Notes: generated by a model from the sequence alone, not told the origin. Positions 1-11,842 are shown, numbered from the stretch's first letter. The stretch is 62,960 nt of DNA from Hypsibius dujardini (GCA_001579985.1 LRSR01013851.1:1-62960); one strand, 5' to 3'. Program-made: numbers and translations.

Positions 1-715
1 GGGTGGCCTGCAGTGTCATCTACTACCAACACGGACTGATTACGGTCAGCCGGATGTGGGCCATCATTCATCCCACATCCTTGCCGAGTCCGGCACACCA
101 AACGACTGGCCTTGGCACTCTGCGCATGTGTCTGGATGTTTCCCCACCTCTTTATGGTCCCGTTCTGGGCCCTGGACATGGTGTATTACCGAGTGATCCT
201 TGCGGAGAATCTGTTCCAGTCTCAGTCGAATATCTATCGACAGTTTGCCTACGTGGTAATCGGGCAGCTGATCCTTTACCTGCTGCCTATTACTGTTCAA
301 ATTATGGTCTCTTCGTGGTGTACTTCAAGGTATGGCTCGCTCACAGTTCGCAACCGACACCCCTGACAAGGGATAATTTGCAACTTCCATGGCTTAGAAA
401 CAATTTCGAAATTCCAATCGCGAATCCACCATCAGACCCATCGCCACAGAAGCGGTGCGTGCGGCAAGGAGGAACCGTTCCGGCCTCATTCTACTGGCTA
501 TCATGTCGCTGTGTGCACTGGCGAGTTGGGCGCCCATCAACGGAGCCGGCTTCGTCATAACTTTCATCTTGGATTACAGTCCGTCGGACTACATGTATGA
601 GGTCTTCGAAGCAATGGTGAACATACAAATGTCCGCTGATCCGGTGATTTTCCTGCTGGCCCTGGGGAATTTGAGGAACTCTGTGCGGCGACTACCAAGC
701 CGCTTCAAAAGCTAA
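1..715 (+). pseudogene. Class A (rhodopsin-like) GPCR, 3' part, one frame break
   Basis: The window opens inside a seven-helix receptor; helices 3 to 7 are visible. The end of TM3 reads SRMWAIIHP, in the place of the usual DRY motif. TM4 and TM5 follow (around FPHLFMVPFW and LILYLLPIT). A 106-nt intron at 330-435 (gt...ag) restores frame into ICL3 with TEAVRAARRN, then TM6 (LASWAPINGAGF) and TM7 (DPVIFLLALGN). The stop is at 713-715. Between the TM3 part (frame 3) and the TM4 part (frame 1) the frame changes near 80-82; removing one T restores a normal ICL2 with RVRHTKR. This is either a one-base insertion that kills the gene or a sequencing indel. The ligand cannot be told. The 5' exons lie outside the window. 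Confidence 0.7.
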
Positions 716-1537
716 AGAGTCAGGTGTCCCACACGGCTTGCCAAAACCCAAACAGCGACCCATACAATAATCTCGGCGCAGCTGTATTTTTAAATGTGGC
801 AGGCTTGAATGTCTGGGATCAACAATATTAAGTCGGTTAAAGACACGAAATATGATTTCCGGAGGGCTTAATTTCGACGGAATAAACCGTCGATATCCAG
901 TGCCGAATGAGCTATATGCAGATGTATACCATAAAAACTCTACAACTTGAAAGGAAATGAAGATGGGGGTCTTTGTTTAGGACGGTAAGGTGAAGTACAG
1001 AAACAGCTGATCTTGAGATTTATCGCCACGACCTGTCTTCCTATTGGTGGTAGATGCGCTCGCGGATTTCAGTGCCGCAAATGGAACGCGGACTCTTGGC
1101 GCAAACACGTCGAATGACCGCAGTCGGGGCAATTTGGTGTCCGCTGAGTTGCAGGCGATTCGGACGGTCCGGCAGTGGAGTCAGAAAGGAATACGTCACT
1201 CGGAGGTATCTCGGTCCAGTGAGGGAGCGGTTGCCTGACTCGCTAACAACATTGATGATGGGATGCTGGATGCCGAGCTTCTTTTCCCTTATTCCTAGGC
1301 CATACTAAACTTACAAAACAATACAAAACGACAAGAAACAAAAAAAATTGAAAGGGTATTCAATTTGCAAACTTAAAACTAAATTTATTTCAGTGTTATA
1401 CTTTATTTTGCAAACTTAAAGGTAAGTTAAACTTAAAACTGAATTTGGGATTTGAATTAAAAACTAAACCCTGATCAACAAACCTTAAAGGTAAAATTCA
1501 ATTTAGTTAAATTTTAAATTTACTTAAACTTACGAAT
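716..1537. other. Non-coding stretch after the GPCR
   Basis: From 716 to about 1310 only short unsupported ORFs on both strands are present. From 1300 to 1530 the sequence is AT-rich with imperfect repeats of AACTTAAAACTAAATTT type. I see no convincing gene or promoter here. Confidence 0.5.
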
Positions 1538-1696
1538 ATGTTGGCCGTAGGCGTGGCCAACGACACTGTTAACGGGCTGGTGCTTGACCGTTCCTTTTGC
1601 CGGGAATTTGGACTTCCCAGATATCACATCGATGATGCATTCAAGCTGACTCCAGTTGTAACCGATTTCCTTGCTAAACTGGAAAACGAGATGTGA
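1538..1696 (+). CDS. Possible short coding exon, 52 codons
   Basis: An open frame runs from ATG at 1538 to TGA at 1694. It starts MLAVGVANDT and ends TDFLAKLENEM, with a much higher third-position GC content than the AT-rich DNA on both sides, which suggests a coding exon. A splice acceptor-like tag (gccgtag) lies at its 5' end, so this could be a 3'-terminal exon whose upstream exons were not found. I do not recognise the family. No partner exon in phase was located. Confidence 0.25.
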   Translation: MLAVGVANDTVNGLVLDRSFCREFGLPRYHIDDAFKLTPVVTDFLAKLENEM

Positions 1697-2000
1697 TTAC
1701 TAACGACCCGCTCCTGACATAAATAAATGTCGCATGTGCGCAATTGTGTGAGTGGTGGAACTAATGAACTATTGCATGCTCGGTATAAATATACGGCGTA
1801 GTTAGTTGACATGAAAACACTAGTACTTCCTGAATCTCAAACTTAATATTTGAACAGCAACAGATAAGGTTTGCAGCCTTTTCAATTTATAAAATTAAAT
1901 ACGAACTAGTTCACATTCTGGAACGTGCTTTTTATTAATAGTGCATCCATCAATAGTGTTAATTCATTGTCTGAAAATACCAAACGCTGAGTCCATGTTT

Positions 2001-2768
2001 TTATTTTTTTTTTAACTTAAAAATTGGACTAGAAAAGTGTGCCCGATCTGGATGGACAACACCCGAAGCAGCACTCACCTCAAACAGCGTTCGTGGACCA
2101 AGCCTCGAAGGTTGTATTATCCCATCCCCAATCAACTCGTTTCCTCTCTCCTTCTCTCTCGGTTGCTCCATCCTCAGAGCATTCCACCCCGCCTCCCCAC
2201 CGCCATACTCCGCCTCCTTCACCAGCGCGTTCTCCCGTGGCAGAAAATTGGCATACCGTTCCTTCTTCCGATGCACCTCAAAACCCTTCATCCGACTGGT
2301 CCAATCCATGCGCCGCTTCCACGCATCATGTTGCCCATCCCAAATCCGACGTTTTCGGTCCCCCACCGCCAGTAGTTGTCGCAGAACTTCCTGATTGGTC
2401 GGTTCGTAGTGGGTGGCGGGCACGACAGGCAAATGTGAAGTCACGGAGACAACAATTTTCGAGGTCGACCTTGAAGACGGATTGTTCCGTTGGTGGCGCT
2501 CCCTGCGAGGGCTGTGGGTGGTGTCGAAGGGCTCGATGCAGATCTCGGTCGGCATGCGATGTTGCGGTTTGCAGACCACGCATTCACAGTAGAGGTGACG
2601 GCTGAGAGTGGCACTGCGCGGATGGAGATGATGTTGATGTTGGTGGGAAATGGGTGATGGGTGATGGAGACCGGTGGATTTGATGATGACACGTTGGAAA
2701 TCGGGTTTCTTGTAGAATTTGTCGGCGAACGGCTCTTTCTGCTCTGGAATATCGTCCTTTCTCCCCAT
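2001..2768 (-). CDS. Hypothetical protein, 255 codons, single exon
   Basis: A long open frame on the minus strand begins at an ATG in good context (aaATGGGGAG) and ends at 2001. The protein is rich in Arg, Lys and His. A central part (KRRIWDGQHDAWKRR and on) looks helical and basic, as in axonemal or other structural proteins. Against it, an overlapping plus-strand frame of 188 codons is also open, so base composition alone could explain the length. I do not recognise a domain, and give no function. Confidence 0.35.
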   Translation of the reverse strand: MGRKDDIPEQKEPFADKFYKKPDFQRVIIKSTGLHHPSPISHQHQHHLHPRSATLSRHLYCECVVCKPQHRMPTEICIEPFDTTHSPRRERHQRNNPSSRSTSKIVVSVTSHLPVVPATHYEPTNQEVLRQLLAVGDRKRRIWDGQHDAWKRRMDWTSRMKGFEVHRKKERYANFLPRENALVKEAEYGGGEAGWNALRMEQPREKERGNELIGDGIIQPSRLGPRTLFEVSAASGVVHPDRAHFSSPIFKLKKK

Positions 2769-3210
2769 TTCACTTGTTACATTAGTTATACTTTACGGGT
2801 TGAAGCGAGGCTGTATCGACGTCGAAAAGTGATTGGGATTGTAGATGCACTGGCCTTCAGGTAATGTTGCTATGGGTAATTGTCACGACTCTTTCAGCGT
2901 TGTTCCGCATATTCACATAACCCCTTCTCTGGTCTAGTGTAATTGTATTAGTTATGGAGTCATATTCTACATACGTCGATTGGTTAACGACCTTCTTTCG
3001 TACCGCCCTTTTCTTGTATGAACAGTGTATCGTCTTCACTGAATCAATAACCATGTTTCTATTTCTGTGAATATATAATCTCATGTTTGTATAAGCAATC
3101 CTCGCAGTTCACTAGTTCCTTGTATTTCGAATCATATTTCCAACCAAGAACTAAGGAACCAGTCAGATCTGCGTTACTCACAGTCTGGCAAATCACACCA
3201 TCTAATTAGG

Positions 3211-3390
3211 ATTATATAACGGGTTCGGGAATGCTTTTGAGACGAACTTAAAATCGTCATTTCTCAATCACGATTCATCCCGCTGCCTCAGAGGTTGTTT
3301 TTTGCTACAACGCCTGTTCATGTGAGCAGCCACTACAGGCCAAAAAATGAAATTTAATCTACACCCCGGAAAATGACAGTCGGCCACAGT
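3211..3390 (+). repeat. Dispersed repeat copy, same family as the element at 22434
   Basis: The stretch starting CGGGTTCGGGAATGCTTTT matches the left end of the element at 22434 over about 170 bases, including the shared parts AACGCCTGTTCATGTGAGCA and ACACCCCGGAAAATG. No matching inverted right end was found downstream, so this is a solo or truncated copy. Confidence 0.65.
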
Positions 3391-3552
3391 AAAAAACAGC
3401 CAAACACCGGGTTTCTATGACTACAAATGTTCTGTATGTTCTGTACTAATTCAGTCTCGTCACTGCCGCATATATAAATTCAGTTTTTATGTCTAACGGC
3501 CACATGACAACGGAAACCCTTCATTTATTTAATGCGACCCCACGCAGAGAAA

Positions 3553-4328
3553 TTATTTAAAAAAAGCGCCGTCCAGATAAGAAGGTCCGTCAAAGGGAGC
3601 CGGCTTATTCTGCTGCACCCAGTTCTTGAATGCCGGGGTCCCGGGTCGCGGAGGTGTGATCCCATTTTCGCGCCACATCTCCGGGGGGAACTTCTTCAAC
3701 AGCAACCTGCAACATAAAATTCATGTTTCTTCAAATTGATCACAACGAATTCGGGACGACAAATAAAATACGTTCTTAATAATTCAAATTCCAATTTTTA
3801 ATTTTAATTCACAAGCAAATTTATACTACTTGAATTTACGAAATATTCAAACTATAACACCGAATTTTAAATTTACACAAAAAATAGTCTGGCTCCTGCG
3901 CTCAGTCGTGGCAGTATTTTTATTAAACTGCAAATTAATCTATTTTTCCAACTTAAATAATCTTTTCTAGTTAAAATAACTCCATCCGTTTTGTTGAGCT
4001 AAAATTAATTAAGTGTGATGTTGTTTACCTCCCACTCGTAGCCTTGGTCCTTGAACGAAGGGAGCGATGACTGCCTCGTACTCCTCCGAGAACTTCTTCT
4101 TCATCTCCAGGTCGGGCGCGCCAAGTGCTGGACGACGAATCGGACGAATTGGTCCGTCGCCTTTCCCCCCACGAAGAACAAGTCCGTTTCCAAAGGGAGG
4201 AAGAGGACCACCGCGTAGAAGGGCGGGAGTCCGCGGTCAGTGTAAATGTTAGTGATCGTGCTGGCGAGACCTTCCTTCGCGGCGGGAGAGAAGGTCTCCG
4301 GGTTGTGGAAAATACGGTGAAGCGGCAT
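3553..4328 (-). pseudogene. Tautomerase_3 family (cis-CaaD-like) gene, frame-broken
   Basis: Two exons on the minus strand: 4029-4328 and 3553-3706, with a GT-AG intron of 322 nt. The start is set by MPLHRIFHNP: Pro follows the initiator Met, as required for the catalytic N-terminal proline in this superfamily. Further family marks are AVVLFLPLETD, FFVGG, FVRFVVQHLAR, then a GYEWE segment, and in exon 2 MWRENGITPPRPGT and NKPAPF. The frame breaks three times: near 4111-4120, near 4050-4060 (these two compensate) and in the G run at 3683-3688. Stop at 3553-3555. The family (Pfam Tautomerase_3) is known mainly from fungi, so its presence next to metazoan genes suggests horizontal transfer. The breaks mean either a dead gene or indel errors. 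Family call is from motif memory, not a search. Confidence 0.65.
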
Positions 4329-5357
4329 ATGTCTCAATGTAAAATAAGCAGCAGCAACCTAAGCACAAACCAATTCCAATCCAGAAAAAGGAAACTCGCA
4401 AACTTGAAATCAGTGAATGAACCGAACGGAATCATACATCACGATCACATCATACTCATACTCATATATATATATATATATATATATATGTCTGTAGGAA
4501 GTTTTCATGCGAGTTTTATAAGAACTGAACCAATTCGCCTAATGTTTCAGGCGAATGACAACGACACGTGCGCAACAAGTAAGGAAAAAGGAGTCGCGTC
4601 TATTGGGACAATACGATGATTCGGCGTTTTTATACCACTGCGAGGCAGCGGCAATGCTGCCGAAGGGGCGTGGCGCCGTTGCTGTTTGTTGCTGATTTGA
4701 ATCGGCGGTCAGATACAATGTATTTGCACTAATTTTTCGCGGTGCAAACGCTACACACTTCAGATTATACACTGATTACAACAATCACTTAATTTATCGA
4801 TCTATTTCGAATTTAATTTTGGACATGATATTTCGGTTGAAAATGATTTACCTCACAGTCAAGAAACCGCAGGACTAGAAAGGTATATAAAATATATATA
4901 TATATATAAAATAAATTTTAGTGTTTTTTGTCTCCCCATCCGTAATCGGGAGGCGAAGCGGATTCCTGCAGACTGTCGAATGTAGATCACGGAAAAATTG
5001 GACACGACTTGGTCCGAGTTCGGTGCTTTAATCTTACATTCGCGTTTGCGTACGATACTTCGAAATTAATGTACTTATCAATCATAAATGACATCCATAA
5101 GAGAAATCTCCACTACACGCAAGATTAAGCAGCAATCATTCTTGACGCAGCAAAAGAAGCTATTCCCAAAATACCATTAAGGACATACAGAACACGACGG
5201 CTGCAGGAGAGACACATCCGACCGCATTCACAGAGAGGATTACAAAAAAAACAAATCCCTCAAACCTCCTTTTTCTTTTCCAAAATGGAACAACTCCAAG
5301 AGAGAGCTTCAACAACCCTTACAAGAAACCTCCCCTCAGAGTCGGACAGCTTCTCCC
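4329..5357. other. Intergenic region with TA microsatellites
   Basis: This separates the tautomerase gene from the 3' end of DDX46. It holds two (TA)n runs, near 4464-4489 and 4890-4907. Open frames here are short and cross the microsatellites. No gene seen. Confidence 0.5.
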
Positions 5358-5967
5358 TCACACAACCTTATAGCGACCGCGATTGACCGGCTGCTGCGCT
5401 ATCCTCAAGAGCTCCTCCTTAATGTATCGCGTCACTTCCGCCCGCGCCTTAGACAAGGACAATTCCGTCGGCGCCTCAATGGAGATGTACAATTTCCTCT
5501 CTCCCTCCGCCGGCTCCTTCCCCGGGAGGATGTGGGTGCCCTTAACGGAGAGGAAGGCGTCCGAGTATTCGGCAATTTGCGCCAGTGTCTCGCGCCCAGT
5601 GACACGCCATCGTGCCTGCTGCGGGAAGTCGTTGATCTCCAGATCCTCCTCGAAGGTCTTGAACTTGTCCACCACCACTTCCTCGGCTGGCTTCTCCTCC
5701 GCGACGTAGTTGAGGCGGGCGTTAAGGCGGTCCGCCAGCTGCGCCGCGATTGTGGCCTTGGAGACGGCCGGCGCGCCGAGAGTGTTGCCGCGCATTACGG
5801 CTTCGGTGGCGAGCTGGAATGAGTCCTTGGTAGGATCGGCGGCCTTGGCTGCGGCGATCTTGCTGGCGGCGCGTTTCGCCGCCTCCAGATGCTTGCCGGC
5901 TTCTTTAGAGACCTGTAACAACAACAACGTCTGTTTATCTGCCTGCCTGCCTGCCTGCCTGTCTGCC

Positions 5968-6020
<53 letters not shown>

Positions 6021-7567
6021 GCCTGTCTGCCTGTCTGTCTGTCTTGTTTATATATACATATTCGTTTTCCCTCTCACATATTCCTTTAATGGAACAGCAA
6101 GCAAAAATTCCGCGAATTCCTTATGAACTAATCAATCAACCGATCAATCGTGAGACGAACCTTATAAACTGGCGTTGCCACTGGAATGAAAGCCCCACCG
6201 CCGATGCCGACACCCATGACAGGTGGTGCGACGTCTGGGACAGTCCCACCCGGCTGCACCACCACCACGGTGGGCGCAGGTCCAGGGATGACTACCGGCA
6301 TGGAGACCCCGCCGGGAGCCGTTGCGCCACCGTCCTTGACCCTCCGAGTGCTCTTAAACAGATCCTCGATGTGCTGATCGATGTTGCCCTCCTCATCCTC
6401 GTCGTCTGAGTCGTTCAGTCCCAGCGCCGCCTTCTGCGCCTTCTTGGCCTCCTTCGCGGCGGTTTTCTCGCTCTCATCAAACTGGAATCCCTTGCCGGAG
6501 AAGCCGCCGTAGCCTTTGACCTGAGAACATGGTGAAAAAACCTTACTAAATTTCAATGTCGAATACGCAAAACCAGACCACGTTGAACGGACACAAAAAA
6601 TTTGCTCCACCAAATCGACAGACAAAGGCTCAGACACCTAAACCCTTATATAGACAAGCTAATACACAAATATGTACGCAACTAAGCCGATAAACAGACG
6701 ATTAAACAGATCGACAGACAAGTTTAAGAACGGACAGACACACTGATAATAAGGGGCTCACAGACAACCAGACAGGCAGGCAAACAGACAAACGATTACC
6801 AAACAAATATGCACACAGACAGAAAGACAGGCCGACAGACAGGCCGACAGACAGACAGACAGACAGAAAGACAGACATGCAGGCAGACAGACAGACAGAC
6901 AAACAGACAGACATAGAGCCAGACATTCTAAAATAGGACAAGGCCAACTGACCTGCTTGCCCTCGCCGGCCATCCGAGCCTTGTACGTTTCAAAGAGGAG
7001 TTTAAGGTCGGGCGGAACCTGGGCTTCCGAGGCTTCCAATGCGCGAACAATGTCCACTGAATAGCGTTGCTGGTCGGTGGTGAGGAAAGTGTAGGCAAAG
7101 CCCTTGTTCCCGGCACGGCCGGTTCGGCCGCAACGGTGGACGTAGTCTTCGTAGTGGTTTGGGCTGTCGTAGTTCACCACCAGGATGAGGTTCTTCACGT
7201 CCAGGCCGCGAGCTGCCACGGAGGTAGCAACGAGTACCTACAATGAAACATCGAGATGCGAAAGGCGTAAACGGCAGCCGGACTTCACAGAAAGATAAAA
7301 AAGAGGCACCTAAACAAACGGATAATAGACAGCCAGCCGGAGGGACAAAAAAAGAGGCAGAAAGATAATGTAGACAGAGATAAACAGGTAGACAAACAGG
7401 TAGGCAGGCAGGCAGGCAGGCAGGCAGACAGGCAAAAGGGGGAGATACATCGGCGGCACAGAGACAAACGGTCAAGACCACAGACAGACAGACAAACAAA
7501 CAGACAGACAGACAAACAAACAGACAGACAGACAAACAGACAGACAAACAGACAGACAGACAAACAA

Positions 7568-7607
<40 letters not shown>

Positions 7608-8100
7608 ACCAACAGACAGACAGACAGACAGACAAACAGGCAGACAGACAGACAGACAGACAGACAGGCAGACAGAGAGAAAAATATAACGGCAATTTAG
7701 CACAAATTAAACTAGAAAACGTACAGGTACGTTCCCTTTTTTGAAGTCGTTGATGGTGCTGTCGCGGTCGAACTGATCAATTCCCCCGTGGAGCGCCATC
7801 ACCATATAGGAGGCCTTCATCAAATCTTTGAGCAGGTTGTCTGCCTTCTCCTGCTTATCCACGAATATCAGCGTACTGCCCAAGGGGGAGTATCGGCCTA
7901 GTAGCTCCAGCAGCTTAAAAAACTTTTCATCTTCACTTAGGACCATCACATGCTGCTCGACTTCCTTGGCTACCACACTCCTTCCACCAACCTGAAATGA
8001 TAATTAACATTGAGAACCAACTGTAAGAAGTAAGAGCAATGTATGTCAAAATGAAAGATGGACAAACAGATCGGAAGAAAAACAGGCAGACAGACAGACC

Positions 8101-8131
<31 letters not shown>

Positions 8132-8192
8132 CGACAGACAGACAGACAGACCGACAGACAGATAGACAGACAGATAGACAGACAGACAGACC

Positions 8193-8226
<34 letters not shown>

Positions 8227-8813
8227 TAGACAGACCGACAGACAGACAGACAGATAGATAGATAGACAGGCAGACAGACAGACAGGAAGACAGGCAGACA
8301 GACAGACAACTCACCAAAATTTCAACAGGCTTCACGAGAATCTTCCTCGCCAAGGCCTCCATCTGCCGCGGGAATGTCGCCGAGAACAAAACAGTCTGCC
8401 GATCCGGTCGAACTCCATCGACAATCAACATCACCTGCGGCTCAAATCCCATATCAAACATCCTGTCAGCCTCATCCAGCACGACGTACGTCGTCCTCCT
8501 GAGGTTGGTCACACGTCCGTTGTTGGCGGCCAGCATTTCAATCATCCGCCCGGGTGTGCAGACAATAATCTCCGCACCCTTCTTCAGCTCGGCAATCTGC
8601 TCGGAGATGCCGGTGCCGCCGTAGACGCAGACCGAGACCAGACCCATGGACTTTGCAAACTTTTTGGCCTCCTTGTGGATCTGGAGGGCGAGCTCGCGAG
8701 TGGGCGCGCAGATGAGAGCGATCGGGCCTTCGCCTTCCTCCAGAGGTGGCTGATCTGAAAGCGAAAAAAAGGAACAGCAGCTAAAACAACTATTTCTTGT
8801 GTTTCTCGGCAAC

Positions 8814-8844
<31 letters not shown>

Positions 8845-10708
8845 GCCTGGCTGTCTGTCTGCCTGCCTGTCTGGCTGTCTGTCTGTCTGTCTGCGTATCT
8901 GTCTGGCTGTCTGTCTGTCTGTCTGCCTGTCTGCCTGGCTGCCTGTCTGTCTGTCTGTCTGGCTGTCTGACTGTCTGTCTGGCTGTCTGGCTGTCTGTTT
9001 GTCTGTCTGCATGCCTGCCTCAATGCCGAAAACTTACCAAGTATGTGTCGGAACATGGGAAGTAAAAATGCCAGCGTCTTCCCCGACCCGGTCTTGGCAA
9101 TGCCAATCACATCCCTGCCCGACATGATGGCCGGAATAGCTTGCGCCTGGATGGGCGTCGGCTTTGCGTATCCACTCTTCTTCAGCACGTCCAGCTCCTT
9201 CTTACTCACTCCACACTGCGCCCAGTTCTTGATGGGCTTGGGCGGGTTCCCCCGCGTCTTAATCCCCTCCATTTCGGCCTGGTAGACCTTCACTTCCTCG
9301 TCGGTCATGTTGGCGATCTCGGGGACCTCCTGGTAGAAGTTCCTCTTGAAGGGCGGGTACTTGATGGACTTGTGGTCGACGGTCTGCACGAGCTTCTTCT
9401 GCTTGTTGGCCACGTTGTTCATGGTGGTCTTAAGGTCCTCCTCTTCCTCCTCGGAGGACCACTCCAGGGCGTCCTGGTCCTGCTCGATCACCTCGCCACG
9501 GTCGTTTTTCCGCTCGAGTTTGTGGCTGCCCTTCACGGCGTTTACGAACGTCACCGAGGCGGAGTTGTCCTTTTTCAATTGGTCGCTTTCGCCAGTTTTC
9601 TTCTTTGTACCGCCTTCCTGCATGCGGGCGAGATCAGTCCTGGAAAGAGGAAAAACCCAGATTAAAGCCAATTGAACGAAACCAAGAAATACAGCCAACA
9701 GCAAGCAAGCGTAAAAGCCTGAAACAAACAAACAATCGATCAATCAATCAATGACCGGATCAATCAATCGATCAATGAACGAAACAATCAATCAATCAAT
9801 GGACGAATCAATCAATCAATCGATCAATGAACGAATCAATCAATAAATGGAAGAATCAATCAATCAAACGATCAACCAACGGATCAATCAATCAACCAAT
9901 CAATGCATACTATTCCACCAACCGACTCCTGACCAACACAACGGCCATCATCAATAGCGTCAAAATAAGCGGTAATGTGTTATTGCATTCAATATAACAA
10001 CAAACTCCCTAACCGTCGGTCATGAAAACCCAGCGGCTATACATTTTTGACGCATACTTTCGAATGGTTTTGACTTGCGCATCCACCGATTGCATATACG
10101 CGTCTAGCGGGTCCTCCTCCTCTTCCACCTCCATCTTCACCGCTCCACCAGTCCCATTGGCTGCCGATGCCACAACCACATCCTCCATCTCCTCGTCGTC
10201 CTCCTCCAAGGACCACTTTTGCGCTTTGGCGGCTGCAGCCACCGCCGCCACAGCGGCAATCTTCTCTCCGAGCTTCCGCTGCTGCTGCTGCTTCTCAATC
10301 CGCTGCTTATGCAGGAGCATCTGCTGCTCCAGGCCCTTCATCACCGCTTCCTTGTCGAAACTGTCGGAATCCAAGGCAGTGGTGAGGACACCGACACCGC
10401 TGCCGGACGTCGTCGAGCTCAAAGACGTCCCCGATGTTGAAGACGTCCCGGGAGGTGGTGCGACTGTCGCCGCCGCTGGTTGGCGGGCGGAGTTGGCTTC
10501 CCGTTGGCCCGGTCGCCGGCCGTCGTTAGGGGAGCGTGACCTGGAACGGCGTCGACTGCTGTAGCTGTCGCGGTAGGAGTCTCGATAACCACTTCCCCCA
10601 CCACGTTCACGATCATTACTCCGTGACCTACTTCGTCTACCGTTGCGACGTGATTCGTTGTACCGGGCGTCCCGGTCCTCCCGCAACCGATCTTCCCGTT
10701 TGATATCC
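5358..10708 (-). CDS. DDX46: DEAD-box RNA helicase DDX46 / Prp5
   Basis: Seven exons seen, in gene order: 10058-10708, 9038-9639, 8315-8754, 7731-7991, 6953-7237, 6161-6520, 5358-5912; all GT-AG and in phase, giving about 1050 residues, close to human DDX46. It acts in the nucleus on the U2 snRNP in pre-spliceosome assembly. Order of parts: an RS-rich N-terminus, an acidic [11 protein letters not shown] segment typical of Prp5, then the Q motif ([17 protein letters not shown]), Walker A (AKTGSGKT), [13 protein letters not shown] ([13 protein letters not shown]), SAT (FSATFP), and C-terminal motifs HGGIDQ, RGLDV and [10 protein letters not shown]. The tail [10 protein letters not shown] and the last exon ([11 protein letters not shown], ending GRYKVV) are DDX46-specific and exclude DDX42 or DDX5. 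A first exon upstream of 10708 is required by the acceptor but was not found. Stop at 5358-5360. Confidence 0.95.
5939..6043. repeat. (CTGT/CTGC)n array in DDX46 last intron
   Basis: Imperfect tetranucleotide array, CTGT on plus and therefore ACAG in the DDX46 pre-mRNA. It lies in the intron 5913-6160. Confidence 0.9.
6766..6915. repeat. (CAGA)n array in DDX46 intron
   Basis: Imperfect CAGA-type array in the intron 6521-6952; it reads CTGT in the DDX46 transcript. Confidence 0.9.
7375..7680. repeat. (CAGA)n/(CAGG)n array in DDX46 intron
   Basis: The longest of the DDX46 intron arrays, nearly filling the intron 7238-7730. It reads CTGT/CCTG in the transcript. Open frames across it (CLSVCLSV type) are products of the repeat, not genes. 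Confidence 0.9.
8084..8309. repeat. (CAGA)n array with CCGA and TAGA variants in DDX46 intron
   Basis: Array in the intron 7992-8314, abutting the splice donor at 8313-8314. Reads CTGT in the transcript. Confidence 0.9.
8814..9010. repeat. (CTGT)n array in DDX46 intron
   Basis: Array in the intron 8755-9037. Orientation is opposite to the three arrays at 6.8-8.3 kb; it reads ACAG in the transcript. Confidence 0.9.
9727..9905. repeat. (AATC)n array in DDX46 intron
   Basis: A different tetranucleotide, AATC with interspersed variants, in the intron 9640-10057. Confidence 0.9.
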
Positions 10709-11842
10709 CTAGCAAAGAGAAAACACACGTGAGGAATCAAGAAATGATCGGAGAGCGACAAGATTGTTCAGATATCTGTTGCTTGATTGCTTGATTGATG
10801 GTCAATCACAGCAAGACATAAACAAGCCAATCAAGACAATCAATCACCAGCTGATGCTATTATGATACGAGTACTACAGTTTCTCAACTATGTGTAAGCT
10901 AAACGATTTCCCACAACCCAAACAAATTTTTTATTATTTTGCTACTCTGTGGTTTAAATTAAGAAATACAAAATACCCAATATCCTGCGGTTCGTCAAAA
11001 GGGCACTCGGCAACGTTATATTGTCATCGAGTAAACACATCAATCAACCAATCAACCAATAAACGGACGCAACGCTTCCTCCGACAGTTTCTCAATCGAA
11101 ATTTCCATTTTTTCCCTTTGATGACACACCTCAACAATGCCGCACAGAGAACTAACAAACAATGTAAACGGGCTAGTGGCTACCCCTGGTTGAGAAAACT
11201 ACAAAAAACTGCTCTAACGAACGACAAAATGGCATGAAAAGTGTTCGATAACACAAACAAGTCAATCAACCAATCAAACACCAACTGACAATACGAATTC
11301 CTGACTTTTGAAAACTGACACGTTTATCATTAAAACTGACGATCTTGAAACTAATTTTCACAGCCAACCGAATTTATCTGCATCCAAAATTCATATTTTA
11401 TGGGCACAAATGGGCACAAATGTAAATAGAAGCAGAAGAATGAACAAACCTGAGAGATGTTGATGACACAAGACGAGGCATTCTTCTTCACAATTCAGAG
11501 TCGTCCGCGAATAGGATGTCCCAGAATGATACACCGGAATGCTCTCGCTTAAATAAGCGTTCCTACAAGGAATTTTAGCAGCCTCGAGGAGAAACGGAGG
11601 GAAAGGTAAGCGTGTGAGACCTGGAAAGTTTTCTCCGATTTTTGCCCGGAAAAAAAGCGGAAGCCTCCGGAAAAAAAGTAATGATCAAACCGTCGTCGTC
11701 GGATCACACATACACTCCGATAAAGCGATTTCCCGAGATAAACAAGACGGGAAAATTTAATACAAAACGTTGACTCGAACAAATCTTGGAGGAACGAAAT
11801 TGTTTGTAAAACAGAATTATTTTTGGAAATCGTTGCGTGAAC
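10709..11842. other. Region between DDX46 and GAR1
   Basis: It should contain the DDX46 first exon, its promoter and, on plus, the GAR1 upstream region, as the two genes are divergent. AATC-type runs occur at 10780-10850 and 11038-11060. I could not place a first exon with confidence. Confidence 0.4.

Noticed and set aside
2039-2605. Plus-strand 188-codon frame opposite the minus ORF
   Set aside because: Pro/His/Arg-rich shadow of the minus frame; no start context or domain.
7002-7703. Long CLSVCLSV-type open frames across the CTGT arrays (also at 6702, 8039, 8584, 14302, 18793, 19824)
   Set aside because: A tetranucleotide array has no stops in several frames; these are repeat artefacts in introns, with real exons on either side.
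9141-9665. Plus-strand frames opposite DDX46 exons
   Set aside because: Shadows of a conserved exon on the other strand.
5358-10708. DDX42 or DDX5/Dbp2 as identity of the helicase
   Set aside because: The N-terminal [11 protein letters not shown] segment, [10 protein letters not shown] and the terminal GRYKVV domain are those of DDX46/Prp5.
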